Below are positions 11,107 through 21,540 of a DNA stretch of 64,000 bases, piece after piece. Source of the DNA: Serpula lacrymans var. lacrymans S7.9 (Eukaryota > Basidiomycota > Agaricomycetes > Boletales > Serpulaceae); assembly GCF_000218685.1 (NCBI RefSeq), contig NW_006763304.1, positions 219,349 through 283,348 on the forward strand, given 5' to 3'. The notes under the pieces are model-generated. The model saw only the letters and a program-made list of their open reading frames with translations. It was not told the origin of the DNA and ran no database searches. The first letter of the stretch is position 1; every line of letters begins with the position of its first letter. A program made the position numbers and the translations under genes.

Positions 11107-11930
11107 ATGGCAAACCTCCTCCGCTCCGCAAAATCTGGCAACGACTGGACTATAAATGAGCTGGCGAGCATATAACATCTCTATTACGCTGCAGGACATC
11201 CCAACTTTCTTCGAACTAGCGTCCCTTCCTGAGCCCCATGTACCTGCAGACATGCTGCAAAAGCTTGAAGCCGACGATGCAAATGACTTTGGTGCCTGTC
11301 GCACCATCGCAGCAATGGACCTTGTGATGAATCCTGTTCCTGCAGAACAATGTGCTGTAAGCGATTTCACCGTCCGTCTTTTTGACATGGTTGGTTACAC
11401 AATGCGCGACATCTCCCTGCGCACCAGGAAAGACATCCCACCTGCGTGAAATATCCAGATAGGCAAAGACGGACGTATGCTTGTTGATGAATGGATCGGA
11501 GATCATTCTTCTAGTCCATGAAGATAAAAGGATCATGGAGAAGGCTGGAGACCCTGAGGCACAGCTCATTGCTGGGGCGATAGCCACTTTCCAGAGCAAC
11601 AATAGGAAGCGTGCCCTCGCCGGTGTTCCGGTTCACGATGCCTGCCTCATTCCTGGGATTGTCATGATTGGCACCGCTCCTACCTTTTACAAAATACTCG
11701 TTACAAATGGGCTTGCAGATGCAATTGCATTCGGCATCTTTCCTCCTGACTCTACTGTGGTTCATCGCTGCGTTCCTTCCGTCCCTCGCCCTATGCGTTG
11801 TCTTAGCGAAAAAATGAAACCATTGGACAATCGTGCCATAGCCCCTTGATGATTTGAGGGATTCGAGAAGTTTATCGGAGCAGAAGGTAGTGTAGTACTG
11901 ATGCCATCACAAGACGAGAACAACCTGTGC
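11107..11930 (+). pseudogene. Frameshifted copy of an expanded Agaricomycete orphan family
   Basis: Reading across frames gives a protein-like path: MANLLRSAKSG then NDWTINELA, a frame change to YNISITLQDIPTFFELASLP (11156 on), a second break near 11442-11465, then KTDVCLLMNGSEIILLVHED and IAGAIATFQSNN (to 11849), then a third break before FEGFEKFIG. This order (a DWT...YNI start, an EILLL.EDKR block, an I..AI..F..NN helix) is that of an uncharacterised protein family often repeated in Agaricomycete genomes, from memory. Three frame breaks plus a TAG make it a pseudogene. Function of the family is unknown to me. Confidence 0.55.
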
Positions 11931-12342
11931 CATTGTATAACTGACCACAGCAAATATACAATGACTTCACCTTGACATGCACAAATGAAAGTGGCGTCTT
12001 TGGACAGAAACTTGGTTTGTCTTATCTACTCAACACGTGCCACGCAGTTTTCATAACAGAACTCATAGCTCATACTTACGGCGTCCGCTTTCTAGAATAA
12101 ACATGTCTTTGCAAAGTAGCTCCACCTTTACGAGAAGACATGTTTTTAGATACGACTGATATGAAGGTAGTGATACCGAGTAACGCTTGTTCAATCAACC
12201 CGTTAGTATCTGACGAACTCATCCTGGTTAGTGTGCCATAAGCTCCCCTATCCCTCTCACTAAAAAAGCCCCCCGTAAAGCAATGGATAGTCCTCAAGCT
12301 TGAACGTTTCACACCCTCGTGTCTCTCCACCCACCTCCTCTA
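11931..12342. other. Intergenic; upstream region of the GT90 gene
   Basis: No frame of interest. The GT90 start codon follows directly. No clear TATA box was recognised. Confidence 0.5.
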
Positions 12343-14991
12343 ATGCCAAAACCTGCCTCCTTCCGTAGATTAATCGCCCTCGCCGCCTGCATTGTTGTCA
12401 TATCCGTTGTCGTCAGGTATCCCCAGACCATCTTCGCTTCCAACAGATCAAAATCCGCGCAAGACTCTTTTCATCTGTGCGTATCTGGCGACCAGCTTGA
12501 TTTGGCATCTTTGCCGCCGCCGCCGCCGTTGGATTCGCCTGAGTTGGAGGATGAGAACGAGGAGGAGGATGCACAACGGCTGCAGCCACATCATTATGAC
12601 CCTAATGGCTTGCTCGTCGTCAACCCCAACGGCCCTCATCCTATCTACGAGCTCATCAAACGCGCAGAAGCATCTTGGAACTCCAAGCTCGATCGTGCCA
12701 GCAAGACCCTTGAACAAGCCGTTGCTGAGTACAAAAAGCGCTACCACAGGCCTCCCCCCAAGGGCTTTGATATATGGTGCGTCCCCATCTCTCCCGTCTC
12801 GCTATCACCGATCAGTACTTGATTGATCAGTTGTCGAGCCGTTGATCTCTCATATTTGAATTTCTGAGTTTCTGATATGTAAAAAATTGAACTGTTCGTA
12901 GGTGGGACTACATTGTGAAACACAAGGTCCAACTACCCGACGAGTACAACCAGATTTACAAAGACCTCGAACCCTACTGGGGCATAGACCCACACGACCT
13001 CGCCTCCATCCTCTCCCACCTCGAGGAAGACGAGGGCGTGATCGTGGTCGGCAAACGCCCTAACAACGACTACATCACCGTCTTCAACTCAACTCTCCCG
13101 CCAGATGACCAGGGCTTGCTCGTGGTGATGATGAAGGATCTGTTAGATGTCATACAGGGAGTTCAGCAACGTCTACCTTCTTTCCGCGCTGTCCTCTCCC
13201 CACATGACAATCCTAACATGCTCTCAGACTATACGGTCAAGTCTATGGCTCTCAAGGCGGCCGCAGCGCGAACGTGTGAGTGTTACGCATCTCCCCGTCC
13301 TTTCAAAACAGCCTTAACGATTGCTCTCATCAGTCATTAACATTAGCAATCTACCACACACAGAAACCGAAGGATGGATCCATGCCTGCTCGCCCTCCTC
13401 TCCTGCACACCACACCCCCCTCTCTCTCACCTCTCCCCCTCCTCCCTCTCCCATAAAATGCTTCATCCACAACCATCTCCTCAGTATGGACCCCTGCCTC
13501 CACCTTTACCACCTCACCTCCCACAGTCAATTCCTCTCACACGATGCCGGTCCCTTTCCCCAAAATCTGCCCATCCCGCGCTTCTCGCGCTGCTCTACGC
13601 TGCTGCACCATGATATACACCCTGCGCTGGCTGATAACTGGATGGATGATATTTTGCCGAGGAGCAACAATCCGGAGTGGGAGGATAAGGTGGATAAGAG
13701 GCTGCTGTGGAGGGGGAGTAATACAGGGATATTCCATGGACCTGAGACGCATTGGTGGCATGCGCATCGCGCGAGGCTTGTTCGCTGGGCCCACGATCTT
13801 GCAGGCTTCACGTCCCTCCTGCCCTCGCCCGCGTCGCCGACGGAGAGGGTGGGAGAGCCTGTGGAGAGAAGAAAGGCCTATTTGAATCCCGCGCTTTTGG
13901 ACATCGAGTTTGCTGGAGAGCCGATTGGGTGTGACCCCGAGGTGTGTCCTGTTTTGGATGAGGAGTTTGATTGGAGGAGGAGGCAGAATATGAAGGAGTC
14001 GGGGAGGTATAGATATGTTTTGGATGTGCGTGCGGCGTCTCTGTTATGTTCTACTCTGCAGAGAATGTAAGATCCAATCCCTTTTGCCGAATTAACGGAG
14101 GGATAAGTTCTCAATCAACAAGTAGCGTTCAAGTAAAGTATATAGAAGTAATCAACAACTGAAGAAAAGTATGTACATGAGTGTTCAGTATATATATGTT
14201 TCTAAAGGTCAGCCATGAGGCGCTGACTGATGTTCTACGTCATGGTCTGGATTCTGTCACGTGATTGTCACGTGACTGGATATAACTAGGTACTTGTGTT
14301 ATCCGCGCTAATAGCAGCAGCTTAACAACTTATGTCTGTCATGTGATCAGATATCAAAGAAAATGAAAAAGAAATTAGCGCTCTAACTAGCGCTCTGGCT
14401 CAAGTCGTGACAGAGAATGTCAGTTTGGTTGACGATGGTGTGTGAGTTTAGGTCGATGGCAATGGCTGGTCGAGCCGTTTCAAGCGCCTCATCACCTCCA
14501 ACTCTCTCATCTTCAAATCGACGGTATACCCCGAATGGTGAGTGCTCAATTCGCCTTCGTTCATGCCACTGCATTCAAGCGGGCTCACTTACAAATGTTC
14601 TGCTGACAACTTCATTGATTCGTGGGACAGGTTCACAGAGCGCATCGAACCCTGGGTGCACTACATCCCCATCCAACTTGACCTCTCCGACCTCTACGAC
14701 GCCCTCGTCTTCTTCCGCGGGGACCCCACAGGCGCCGGCGCGCATGAAGACCTGGCATGAAGAATCGCAGACAAGGGGAGGACGTGGAGTAGGACGTTTT
14801 GGAGGAAGGAGGATTTGACGGCTTACATGTTCCGGTGAGGATTTTTCCTTTGGGGGGATGGGATTTGAGGGCTGACATTTTTTTGACTGACTGACTGGCT
14901 GGCTGGCTGGTTGGTGTTTAGATTGCTCTTGAAGTATGCGAGAGTGATGAGTGTGGATCGGGATGCAATGAGTTTTGACGAGGAGAGTTAA
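12343..14991 (+). CDS. CAP10/GT90 glycosyltransferase, six exons, with in-frame TGA
   Basis: Type II membrane protein of the CAP10 (GT90) family, probably a Golgi xylosyltransferase acting in capsule, wall or glycan synthesis. Exons: 12343-12776, 12902-13275, 13334-14025, 14452-14537, 14631-14834, 14922-14991, all with GT-AG borders and consistent phase (620 codons). The ATG at 12343 gives a signal anchor (ALAACIVVISVVV). Family blocks are WWDYIVKHKVQLPDEYNQI, DERLLWRGSNTG-like KRLLWRGSNTG, DGNGWSSRFKRL-like DGNGWSSRFKRL region after exon 3, EWFTERIEPWVHYIPIQ and YMFRLLLKYARVMS. Position 14758-14760 is TGA in frame, between HEDLA and RIADKG, where relatives have Arg or Lys; a CGA-to-TGA transition would explain it. 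As read, the protein loses about 55 C-terminal residues. Intron 3 is unusually long (426 bp). Confidence 0.8.
14091..14327 (-). mobile_element. Possible solo LTR inside GT90 intron 3
   Basis: On the minus strand this piece starts TGTTAAGCTGCTGC and ends CCCTCCGTTAAT. It has a TATA-like ATATATATACTGAAC and two CACGTG boxes (GTCACGTGACAATCACGTGA), which is the look of a short fungal LTR promoter. The terminal CA is not intact and I find no target duplication, so the call is tentative. It would account for the excess length of intron 3. Confidence 0.35.
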
Positions 14992-15819
14992 GAGTGGATG
15001 GGTTTGAGTAAAATGATGTCACGGGGCTCGTGGGGCCCCATGGGTTTGTGAGGATTTTGAGGGGGAAAGGGAAAGAGATGTAGAGAGAGAGGGGGGGGGG
15101 AGAGGAATGAAATAGCTCTGTGGTTGCTTCGCTTTGTAGTGTTTCTCGCTTTTGTATTATGGTGCTGGCAACCCGCTCATAATCTACCAGTGTGGATCTG
15201 TGACTCTACTTGCACGACGGTCATCTTGTACGACTGCAATTTCGTCAGTTGTATATGTACAGACTCAGAGATGCTTATGACTTGTGTCTTGTGAGAAATA
15301 CAGAAAAAAGGGAGAAAGAGGCAACAACTGAAGCATGTTGTTTATCATCATCCTCGGTCCTTGGTCCTTTTTTTACCTGGTTCCAAAGCCTTTTTTCACA
15401 TCTCGATAACTTGGGCTACTCGGCGTATCAGCCTCTACTCAGTTTTGAGTAAGCATGCCCATGCCCCACCCCTTCCCACCCTCTACCACCCCACTCCACC
15501 ACCCTGCGCTGCGTCCACTGACCACCAACAAACCGCCATCGCCATCTTGACGAGCCACGAGTCGCCGCTGGTGCCAAGTCCAAAGTGCAAAGTGTTTGCC
15601 AAACACCATCATGATGATCGCGTTTTTTGACACACGTTTTGAAAGCCTCCAGGGGGGCTCTCTCCAGCGCTGAACGTCGAACACTGAGGACCCGCTGGAG
15701 TTTGAGCCACGTACGCACTCGAGCGCTCATAATCACTAGCAGTTTCGCCGGCCAAATCAAAAGCGCCCACATCATGACGATCCCCAAACCCCCAAAAAAA
15801 AAAAAAAAAAGACCAAAAT
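14992..15819. other. Intergenic, GC-rich part with overlapping spurious frames
   Basis: Downstream of GT90. Between 15428 and 15850 several frames on both strands are open at once, which reflects base composition rather than genes. An A-run of about 17 bases lies at 15794-15810. No gene supported. Confidence 0.5.
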
Positions 15820-16700
15820 CCACCCCCAAGTCTCAAGTTTCAAACTGAGGCCACTCGGGACACAGTTGCAGCGGCCTGAAACTTGAAAGCTGGGGGCAAG
15901 GTCCGAGGTTCAAGTTCTACGACATCAGGCAAAGTAGGGAAAGAGCCTCGGTGAGATGACAACAAGAGGAAGCTTGAAGAAACGGAGTCGACAAACAAAA
16001 GGGTACCGCCCCATCAACCCACATGTGTGACGATGCCCCGACACGAGTCGAGCATTAATAATTGACTGGAAACAACGCCATGAAAAATGATGGTGAGATG
16101 ATAAGTATGAGCATTATATGACCTCGGCGCAACCCACCTAGACCCCCCCTTGCGTCCTTCTGAACAATCTTGTCGCTATAAACAATGTTCGTCTGTTCAA
16201 GAGTTCTTCAGAAGCTCCTTCAGGATGATCAACTATCGCAATCGTTATCGCAATCGTAGTCTCCTTCACCAAAACAAAAAAAAGGACACTGGCAGGCATG
16301 GGCCATATCCAAAATCCAAAATCCCCAACTTTCAAGTTTGAAACCAATATACTCCGCGGCAGATTACAGGGGCCTCAAACTCGAAAGTGGGGGCAAGGTC
16401 AAGGTTCGGGCCTAACGCCATCGGTAAACGGTGTACTCGTGTGTAGAACCACATGCGTGACAATATTCCGACATGAGTCAAGTATTAATAATTTACTGGA
16501 AATAACGCCATGAAAAATCAAGTTTCAAGTTTCAAGTTTCAGACCAATATAGTCGGTGTGGACTACAGAGGGCTGAAACTTGAAAGTTGGAGCAAGGTGG
16601 AGGTTGGGAAACCATGATATGACGAAGGCACAGGGGACGAGGCGGAGGAGGAAAAGGGCCTCGGTGAGATGGAGATAGCACGAGAAGTTGAGAGAGTCAG
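15820..16700. repeat. Three degenerate copies of a hairpin-containing repeat
   Basis: The core TCAAGTTTCA...GGCC...GGCCTGAAACTTGAAAG followed by GGGGCAAGG recurs near 15830-15905, 16325-16405 and 16510-16600. Each copy is itself an inverted repeat (arms about 14-18 nt). Copies one and two also share a downstream block (GTGACGATGCCCCGACACGA versus GTGACAATATTCCGACATGA) ending ACGCCATGAAAAAT near 16090 and 16515. Copies one and three share a second block with GCCTCGGTGAGATG. This points to a duplicated unit of roughly 450-500 bp followed by a partial third copy. Confidence 0.65.
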
Positions 16701-17884
16701 TCGACGTGCCTAATTGAGCACTGAGTGGATCTAGGTGATGTGAGTACAGTATCCGATGGAGCCAGGATGAGAGATTTTTCACAAGGATGAGATGGGCATA
16801 CATGTTCGTGGTGTGTAGTGAGTGAGTGAATAAGGAAGGAAGGAAGGAAGGACTGTGCCCACTTATAGCGCAGATCGTGAGCGACACCCGATGACAGCAT
16901 GAAACCCGGTTTTAAAGGTTGACATCATGCCCGCTTTCGTTTCCCAGTACTGAGTGTGCGGCGGGGATCAGGAGGGGGTTTATGATGACATCGCTCGCCT
17001 GGGTATTAAAGAGAAGTAGAGCAACCCTGAGCCCAGTGTAGATCGTTATCTATTTATTGATGATCTTCGGAGGTAGTGCATAATGAATGTCATCCACGAG
17101 GATCATGACAGAACTCAGAACTCTTCCATGTCCAAGACACTGCTGTCACTCCACGGATGGACGTGTTTCAGGCCCAGCCGGGCCCCTTGTGCCTCATCGT
17201 CCTTGTTGGAGTAGAGTAGAACGAGTCTGAGCATTGCAAGGTCAGGTTTCATCGCACATATCCAGGGGAAAGAGATACTTTAGGACGTTGGTATTAAAAC
17301 TTGAAACCCGGGGATGTTGATATCGGCGGTGACGGTGGCATTTTCACAGTGTGCTAGTAGTATACTGGTGGTTGTTGTCCTTGGTTGGGTGGCAGAGGTA
17401 GGACGACACAAACAGGGTGTAGCGGTGCGTGGCTAGTGCGAGGACCCGGATGGATGAGATGGAAATGATGAGTGCTGTATGGGAGAGGTGCCCATTCTAT
17501 TGATAGGCCAAGTGCCTCGTACTAGTTGCACCAGTCCTAGTCCATCAGCCAGGTATGTACGCCCAAATAGTGCACCCGTCCTTTCCCGAGCACGCACTCT
17601 GCGGATATGCCGCACGTGTTGCCGCCGCGGCAGAGGGCTAAGCGGGTCTTGGACCGTCGTCGGTGGCCGCCCCTCCATCTGACACCCAAATCCCGTGTCA
17701 CCGGAATAACTGCCCCTCCATCGCCGGTCACAAAAAAGAACTGTGACAGGTCCAGGACGTTAACAATAGCAACTCGCCTTCCGTCACCGGTGTTAAATTT
17801 AGCTACCGCGATGGTCCAACTTCCAGGTACACAGGAACTATGGGAAACACCAGGCACTCTCTCTCCTTCCACATGGCAAATACG
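16701..17884. other. Intergenic; no gene supported
   Basis: Several frames are open near 17433-17947 on both strands but show no domain, no splice consistency and no protein-like composition. A GGAA tetranucleotide run occurs near 16832-16850. Confidence 0.5.
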
Positions 17885-17952
17885 ACCATCAATAAAAAGG
17901 CCCACTATCCCCTTCCCTTTTTTCCCTCTAGACAACACCCCCATCACTACTC
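17885..17952 (+). promoter_or_regulatory. Probable core promoter and leader of the peptide-precursor gene
   Basis: An A/T-rich CATCAATAAAAAGG lies about 60 bp before the ATG at 17953, followed by a strongly pyrimidine-rich stretch (CTATCCCCTTCCCTTTTTTC). A TATA-like element followed by a CT tract just before the start is common in well expressed fungal genes. The assignment is by appearance only. Confidence 0.35.
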
Positions 17953-18278
17953 ATGCACTTCCACCACCTCGTCCTCGTCCTCGCTACCCTCGTCTCCCTC
18001 GCTTGCGCCCTCCCTGCTGTCAGTACCCCACTCTCCTTGCCTCATCACTTTAACTGATCCACCTCTGATTATAGGGCCAAGTCGATGATCTAGCGGCTAG
18101 AGCAAGCTACCAGAACTCACCGGGGTGGAAGCGAGCGAGCTACCAAGACTCCCCGGAGTGGAAACGCGCCAGTGCCCAACACTCACCAGAATGGAAGCGA
18201 GCAAGCTATCAGGACTCGCCGGAGTGGAAACGCGCCAGTGCCCAACACTCGCCAGAGTGGTGGCGAGATGGCGCATGA
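17953..18278 (+). CDS. Secreted repeat-peptide precursor with Kex2 sites (KEP-like)
   Basis: Two exons (17953-18018 and 18075-18278) around a 56-bp GT-AG intron encode 89 aa. Residues 1-20 form a clear signal peptide (MHFHHLVLVLATLVSLACA). After a short spacer (GQVDDLAAR) come five 11-residue units: ASYQNSPGWKR, ASYQDSPEWKR, ASAQHSPEWKR, ASYQDSPEWKR and ASAQHSPEWWR, then DGA and stop. Four units end in KR, the cleavage site of the Golgi protease Kex2, so processing would release nonapeptides such as ASYQDSPEW and ASAQHSPEW. The repeats are 33 bp in DNA, and the last pair copies the preceding pair almost exactly (66-bp period). The layout is that of Kex2-processed repeat proteins: pheromone, effector or dikaritin-type RiPP precursors. 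No UstYa/DUF3328 gene, methyltransferase or receptor is recognisable beside it, so the role is open. Confidence 0.8.
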
Positions 18279-21200
18279 AAGGGCGTCTCTCCTCCCTTCC
18301 TCTTCCTCTTCTCGGCTCCTTCCTTCTTGCCTGGTACGGGGTCTCGTGTGTGGGTTGTGTGATGTAGTGCGTTCCCTCCCTCCTTCCTCCTCGTCTGCGC
18401 CTCATTCTCATCGTCTGCCGCTCCCTCTAGTTGTCCTATTGCATCGCAGCGATAGCAGTTTCCTCGTCGTCTGCCATTCTTTTTATTCCATCCTGGCTCC
18501 CATGCAAACTTGCAGAGTTCCTTACATTAGATGGTGTCGTTAGTCCTAGTCCTACTCCCCGTCCTTAGTCGTCCCGCGCCCCAGCCCAGCTCAGGCCTCA
18601 GCGGACGTGTGCCCCAGCAGCACTTGTCACACTTGTCATCTCTTCACCTCTTTCTTACCTCCTTGCCACCACTCATCATCTCCTTCTCGCGGAATTGGGT
18701 CCCTTTTCTTACTTTTTACTTTTACTTTACTTTGGGAGAGGTTCATGGACATTGGGGAGGGAAGGGGGGCTGTAGGATTATGTCCAGGGTGTTGTTGTAC
18801 CATTAAAAAAATTCAAATTAAAAGGAGATGTGAGATGAGAAACTTGTCAATAAAATCCACACTGACTTTCTTACTGTCCCGTTGCGGTTGTGGTCGTGGT
18901 TCTTTACATTCGAGTGATGATGGAGGGTAACGTTTTTAGTGACGGCGACATCGATCGAGAACGTTCTACGACCGGCGACCCTTCCAGTTCTTCCTCAGAG
19001 GCGCGACGACACTCCACCAACCCGAATATCACCATCGTCGCTCCCCACCTCTCAATCGACACGCCATCGATCAGCTCGACGTTTTTCTGTTCTTTTCCTA
19101 GTCCATGGAATCACACCGTACCATATCAGGCAACTCTCGTTTGACAGACAGACTTCAAGCATCGGGGCTCAAGATAGATAGATTCAGATAGACAGGTCGA
19201 CCCCTGCCTTCCCTTCCCTTCCCTTCCCTGCCTCTCCTCACTTCTATTCCCCACTGGGCCATAGCAATGCATCATGCCATCACCCATCACGGGGTCCCGC
19301 ATCACGCAGCGCCCAACGCAAAACACAGTATTACTCTATCCACCCCCAGTCCCATCGTCACGCCAACTGCGATGATCAGTCTTCTCAGCTCAGAATAGGC
19401 GGTAGAGGGAGAGCGCGCCGCACGCCCGGTTGGGTGGTCGATGCCTGATGATGGTGATGATCGACAAAGACAAAGACAAAGACAAAGACAAAGACAAAGA
19501 CAAAGACGCCGGCGATGACGATCAAAGCGAAGCTCTGGAAGCTTGGGATCAAAGCGCCGAGCAGAAGTGAGCGCCAGCAAGCAGTCAACGAACGCCGATC
19601 GGCTCAACCGACATTTCGGCGTTCATGCATTCATAATCCCATCGCCAGACGCGTCCTCATGCTCCACACCCAATCCCATCCCGTCTCGCCCGATCCCTGA
19701 TTCTGAAAGCATTTGTCAGACACGTCGACCGTCAACATCGTTCAGGATATCTGTCATGCCATCATCACTATCGCACCTCTGAGTCTCTGAGTGTGTGAGT
19801 GTGAGAGCAGTCGACGTCACGGGCGCGATGGGTTGGGATCGTTACCCAAAATCGAAATCGAAAGTGAAAATGTATCCGTTGAAAGGTTGAACCACGACTA
19901 CGGCCACGATAATGGCCCAAGACTCAAGAGCAAGACCCAGGCGCAATACCAAGACCCAAGACCACCCAAGAGCAAATACCAAGACCCGAGACCCAAGACC
20001 ACAACACCACCGAACCCCATCAAGGCACACGCGCCAAACGAACCAATACTGACCCGCTCATCCTGAAGTTATAAAAGAGGGAAGGAGTGGATTGGGTGAG
20101 CGGTAGCACTCGACGCACGACGATGCCCACCTCCTTGGGCCTTGGGAGCTGTGATAATAATAATAATAATAAATAAAAAAGTAGAAAGCGCTTGAAGCTT
20201 GAAAGCTCGAGAGTCGAAAGGCGAGTTCCGTTCCGAGAGGCGCCATCAGCAATGGCAAGATGAAGGCGCCATTATCGTATTATCGTGCCATGGGTGTGTG
20301 TGTGACGCAAAACACAGTATGCATCACGAGGGACAAAACGATACGAAACGGGTACAAGGAAAGAAGGCTCACAGCGAAAACCAAGAAATCAAACCCACCC
20401 TGTGACACAAAAAACCTCTCCCAATTGCCGCGATGCTGAGTACTTCCCTACGTATACATATCGACAGAATACCTACGACGGCTGGTATGGTGCTAAGACG
20501 ACGATGAATGAATGAAAGCTTGGAAGCTCGGAAGGCTGAACCGTGAGCGGATCAGTGATGAATGACTAGTTCAGTCGATGTTCGTGAACGCATGAATGTT
20601 GATAGAACCGCTAGGCGCGTCTTTAGGCGTCATGTGGGACATCCCATCTTGTAAACACTGTCAAGTTTAAACCGAGTTTACATTGCCGAGCACGACCAAC
20701 AACCCAACGCCGAGATCCAGTGGTTTGCTAATTCGCTTCGAGAGATTGAATCCGGTTAGGACTGGTTTCTTGTTCCTTGTTCCTCATTTCGCATGACTCA
20801 TTGCGAGGTTGGGCAATGGGCGAGTGGGCACTAGACGCATGATGCGTGTCATGATGCCCACTAGAAGCTTATAGCTTGTATCTTGGAAGTTGATGCTTGA
20901 TAGTTTGACAGCTTGGAAGCTTGGAAGATGAGATACGAGGAAGCGCGGAATTGCTAACTTGAACGGGAAGCCACCGTCGTCCATGATGCTGATGTTCTGA
21001 TTATAAGTAATAACGAGACGGAGGAGGCCATTCGTGTCCTGCTTTTAGTTATGCATGTAAGCAGGAAGATCTCAGCAATGTAGCAACTCGGGCGAAACGA
21101 AAGGGAGGACAAAAGAACTAAAAGGGAAAAAGAAGGAGGAAGGAAAGAAAGGGAGAAGGGGAGAAGAAACTCACAAAGATACAATAAATACAACATGCCC

Positions 21201-21540
21201 TTCATCGCACCCTTTCCTTCAACGCTCTAATCTCGGCATCCCCTTTGTGTTTTTCCCCCAGCCCCCAAACCTGCCTCGTGTATCGCGTGCGAGGGGCGTG
21301 TTTTTCGTTCAACATGGTGTTCGTTCGTTTCTTTATTCCCCATACATCCCCCTCGTACTTTCCTAGTCGGACTCTCACCGTCACAAGTGGGCCCTTTCTT
21401 TGTTTCGGGGACAGAAAACGACAACGCAGACGGTACACGGGCCTTTTTCGAGCTTTCGCTCGTTCTAGCGTTCTAACGTGCCATAACACTCTCACCCGGC
21501 CAACCACCACCACCACCAGGGAGAAAGACCACCCCCAAAA
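18279..21540. other. Long intergenic region, low complexity in places
   Basis: About 3.3 kb without a supported gene. The frame at 18920-19090 (plus) has a plausible protein composition (GNVFSDGDIDRERS and later SEARRHSTNPN) but no start context, partner exons or domain, so it is left uncalled. Other content: a hexanucleotide microsatellite at 19462-19507, CAAGACCC-type imperfect repeats near 19918-20000, a TAA trinucleotide run near 20156-20172, and AGCTTGGAAGCT-type inverted words near 20515 and 20910. Confidence 0.5.
19462..19507. repeat. (GACAAA)n microsatellite
   Basis: Seven and a half perfect tandem copies of the hexanucleotide GACAAA. Confidence 0.9.

Noticed and set aside
12392..12826. 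Second open frame over GT90 exon 1
   Set aside because: Overlaps the in-phase GT90 exon and has no conserved motif; a shadow frame.
15428..15848. Several long frames on both strands
   Set aside because: Three or more frames are open together in GC-rich sequence, with no start context, splice support or domain. This is a composition effect.
17433..17947. Minus-strand frames opposite the peptide-gene promoter
   Set aside because: No domain, no splice structure, and the plus strand is open there too; composition effect.
18890..19144. Plus-strand frame with plausible protein composition
   Set aside because: Isolated, without domain, partner exons or promoter features; not enough to call a gene.
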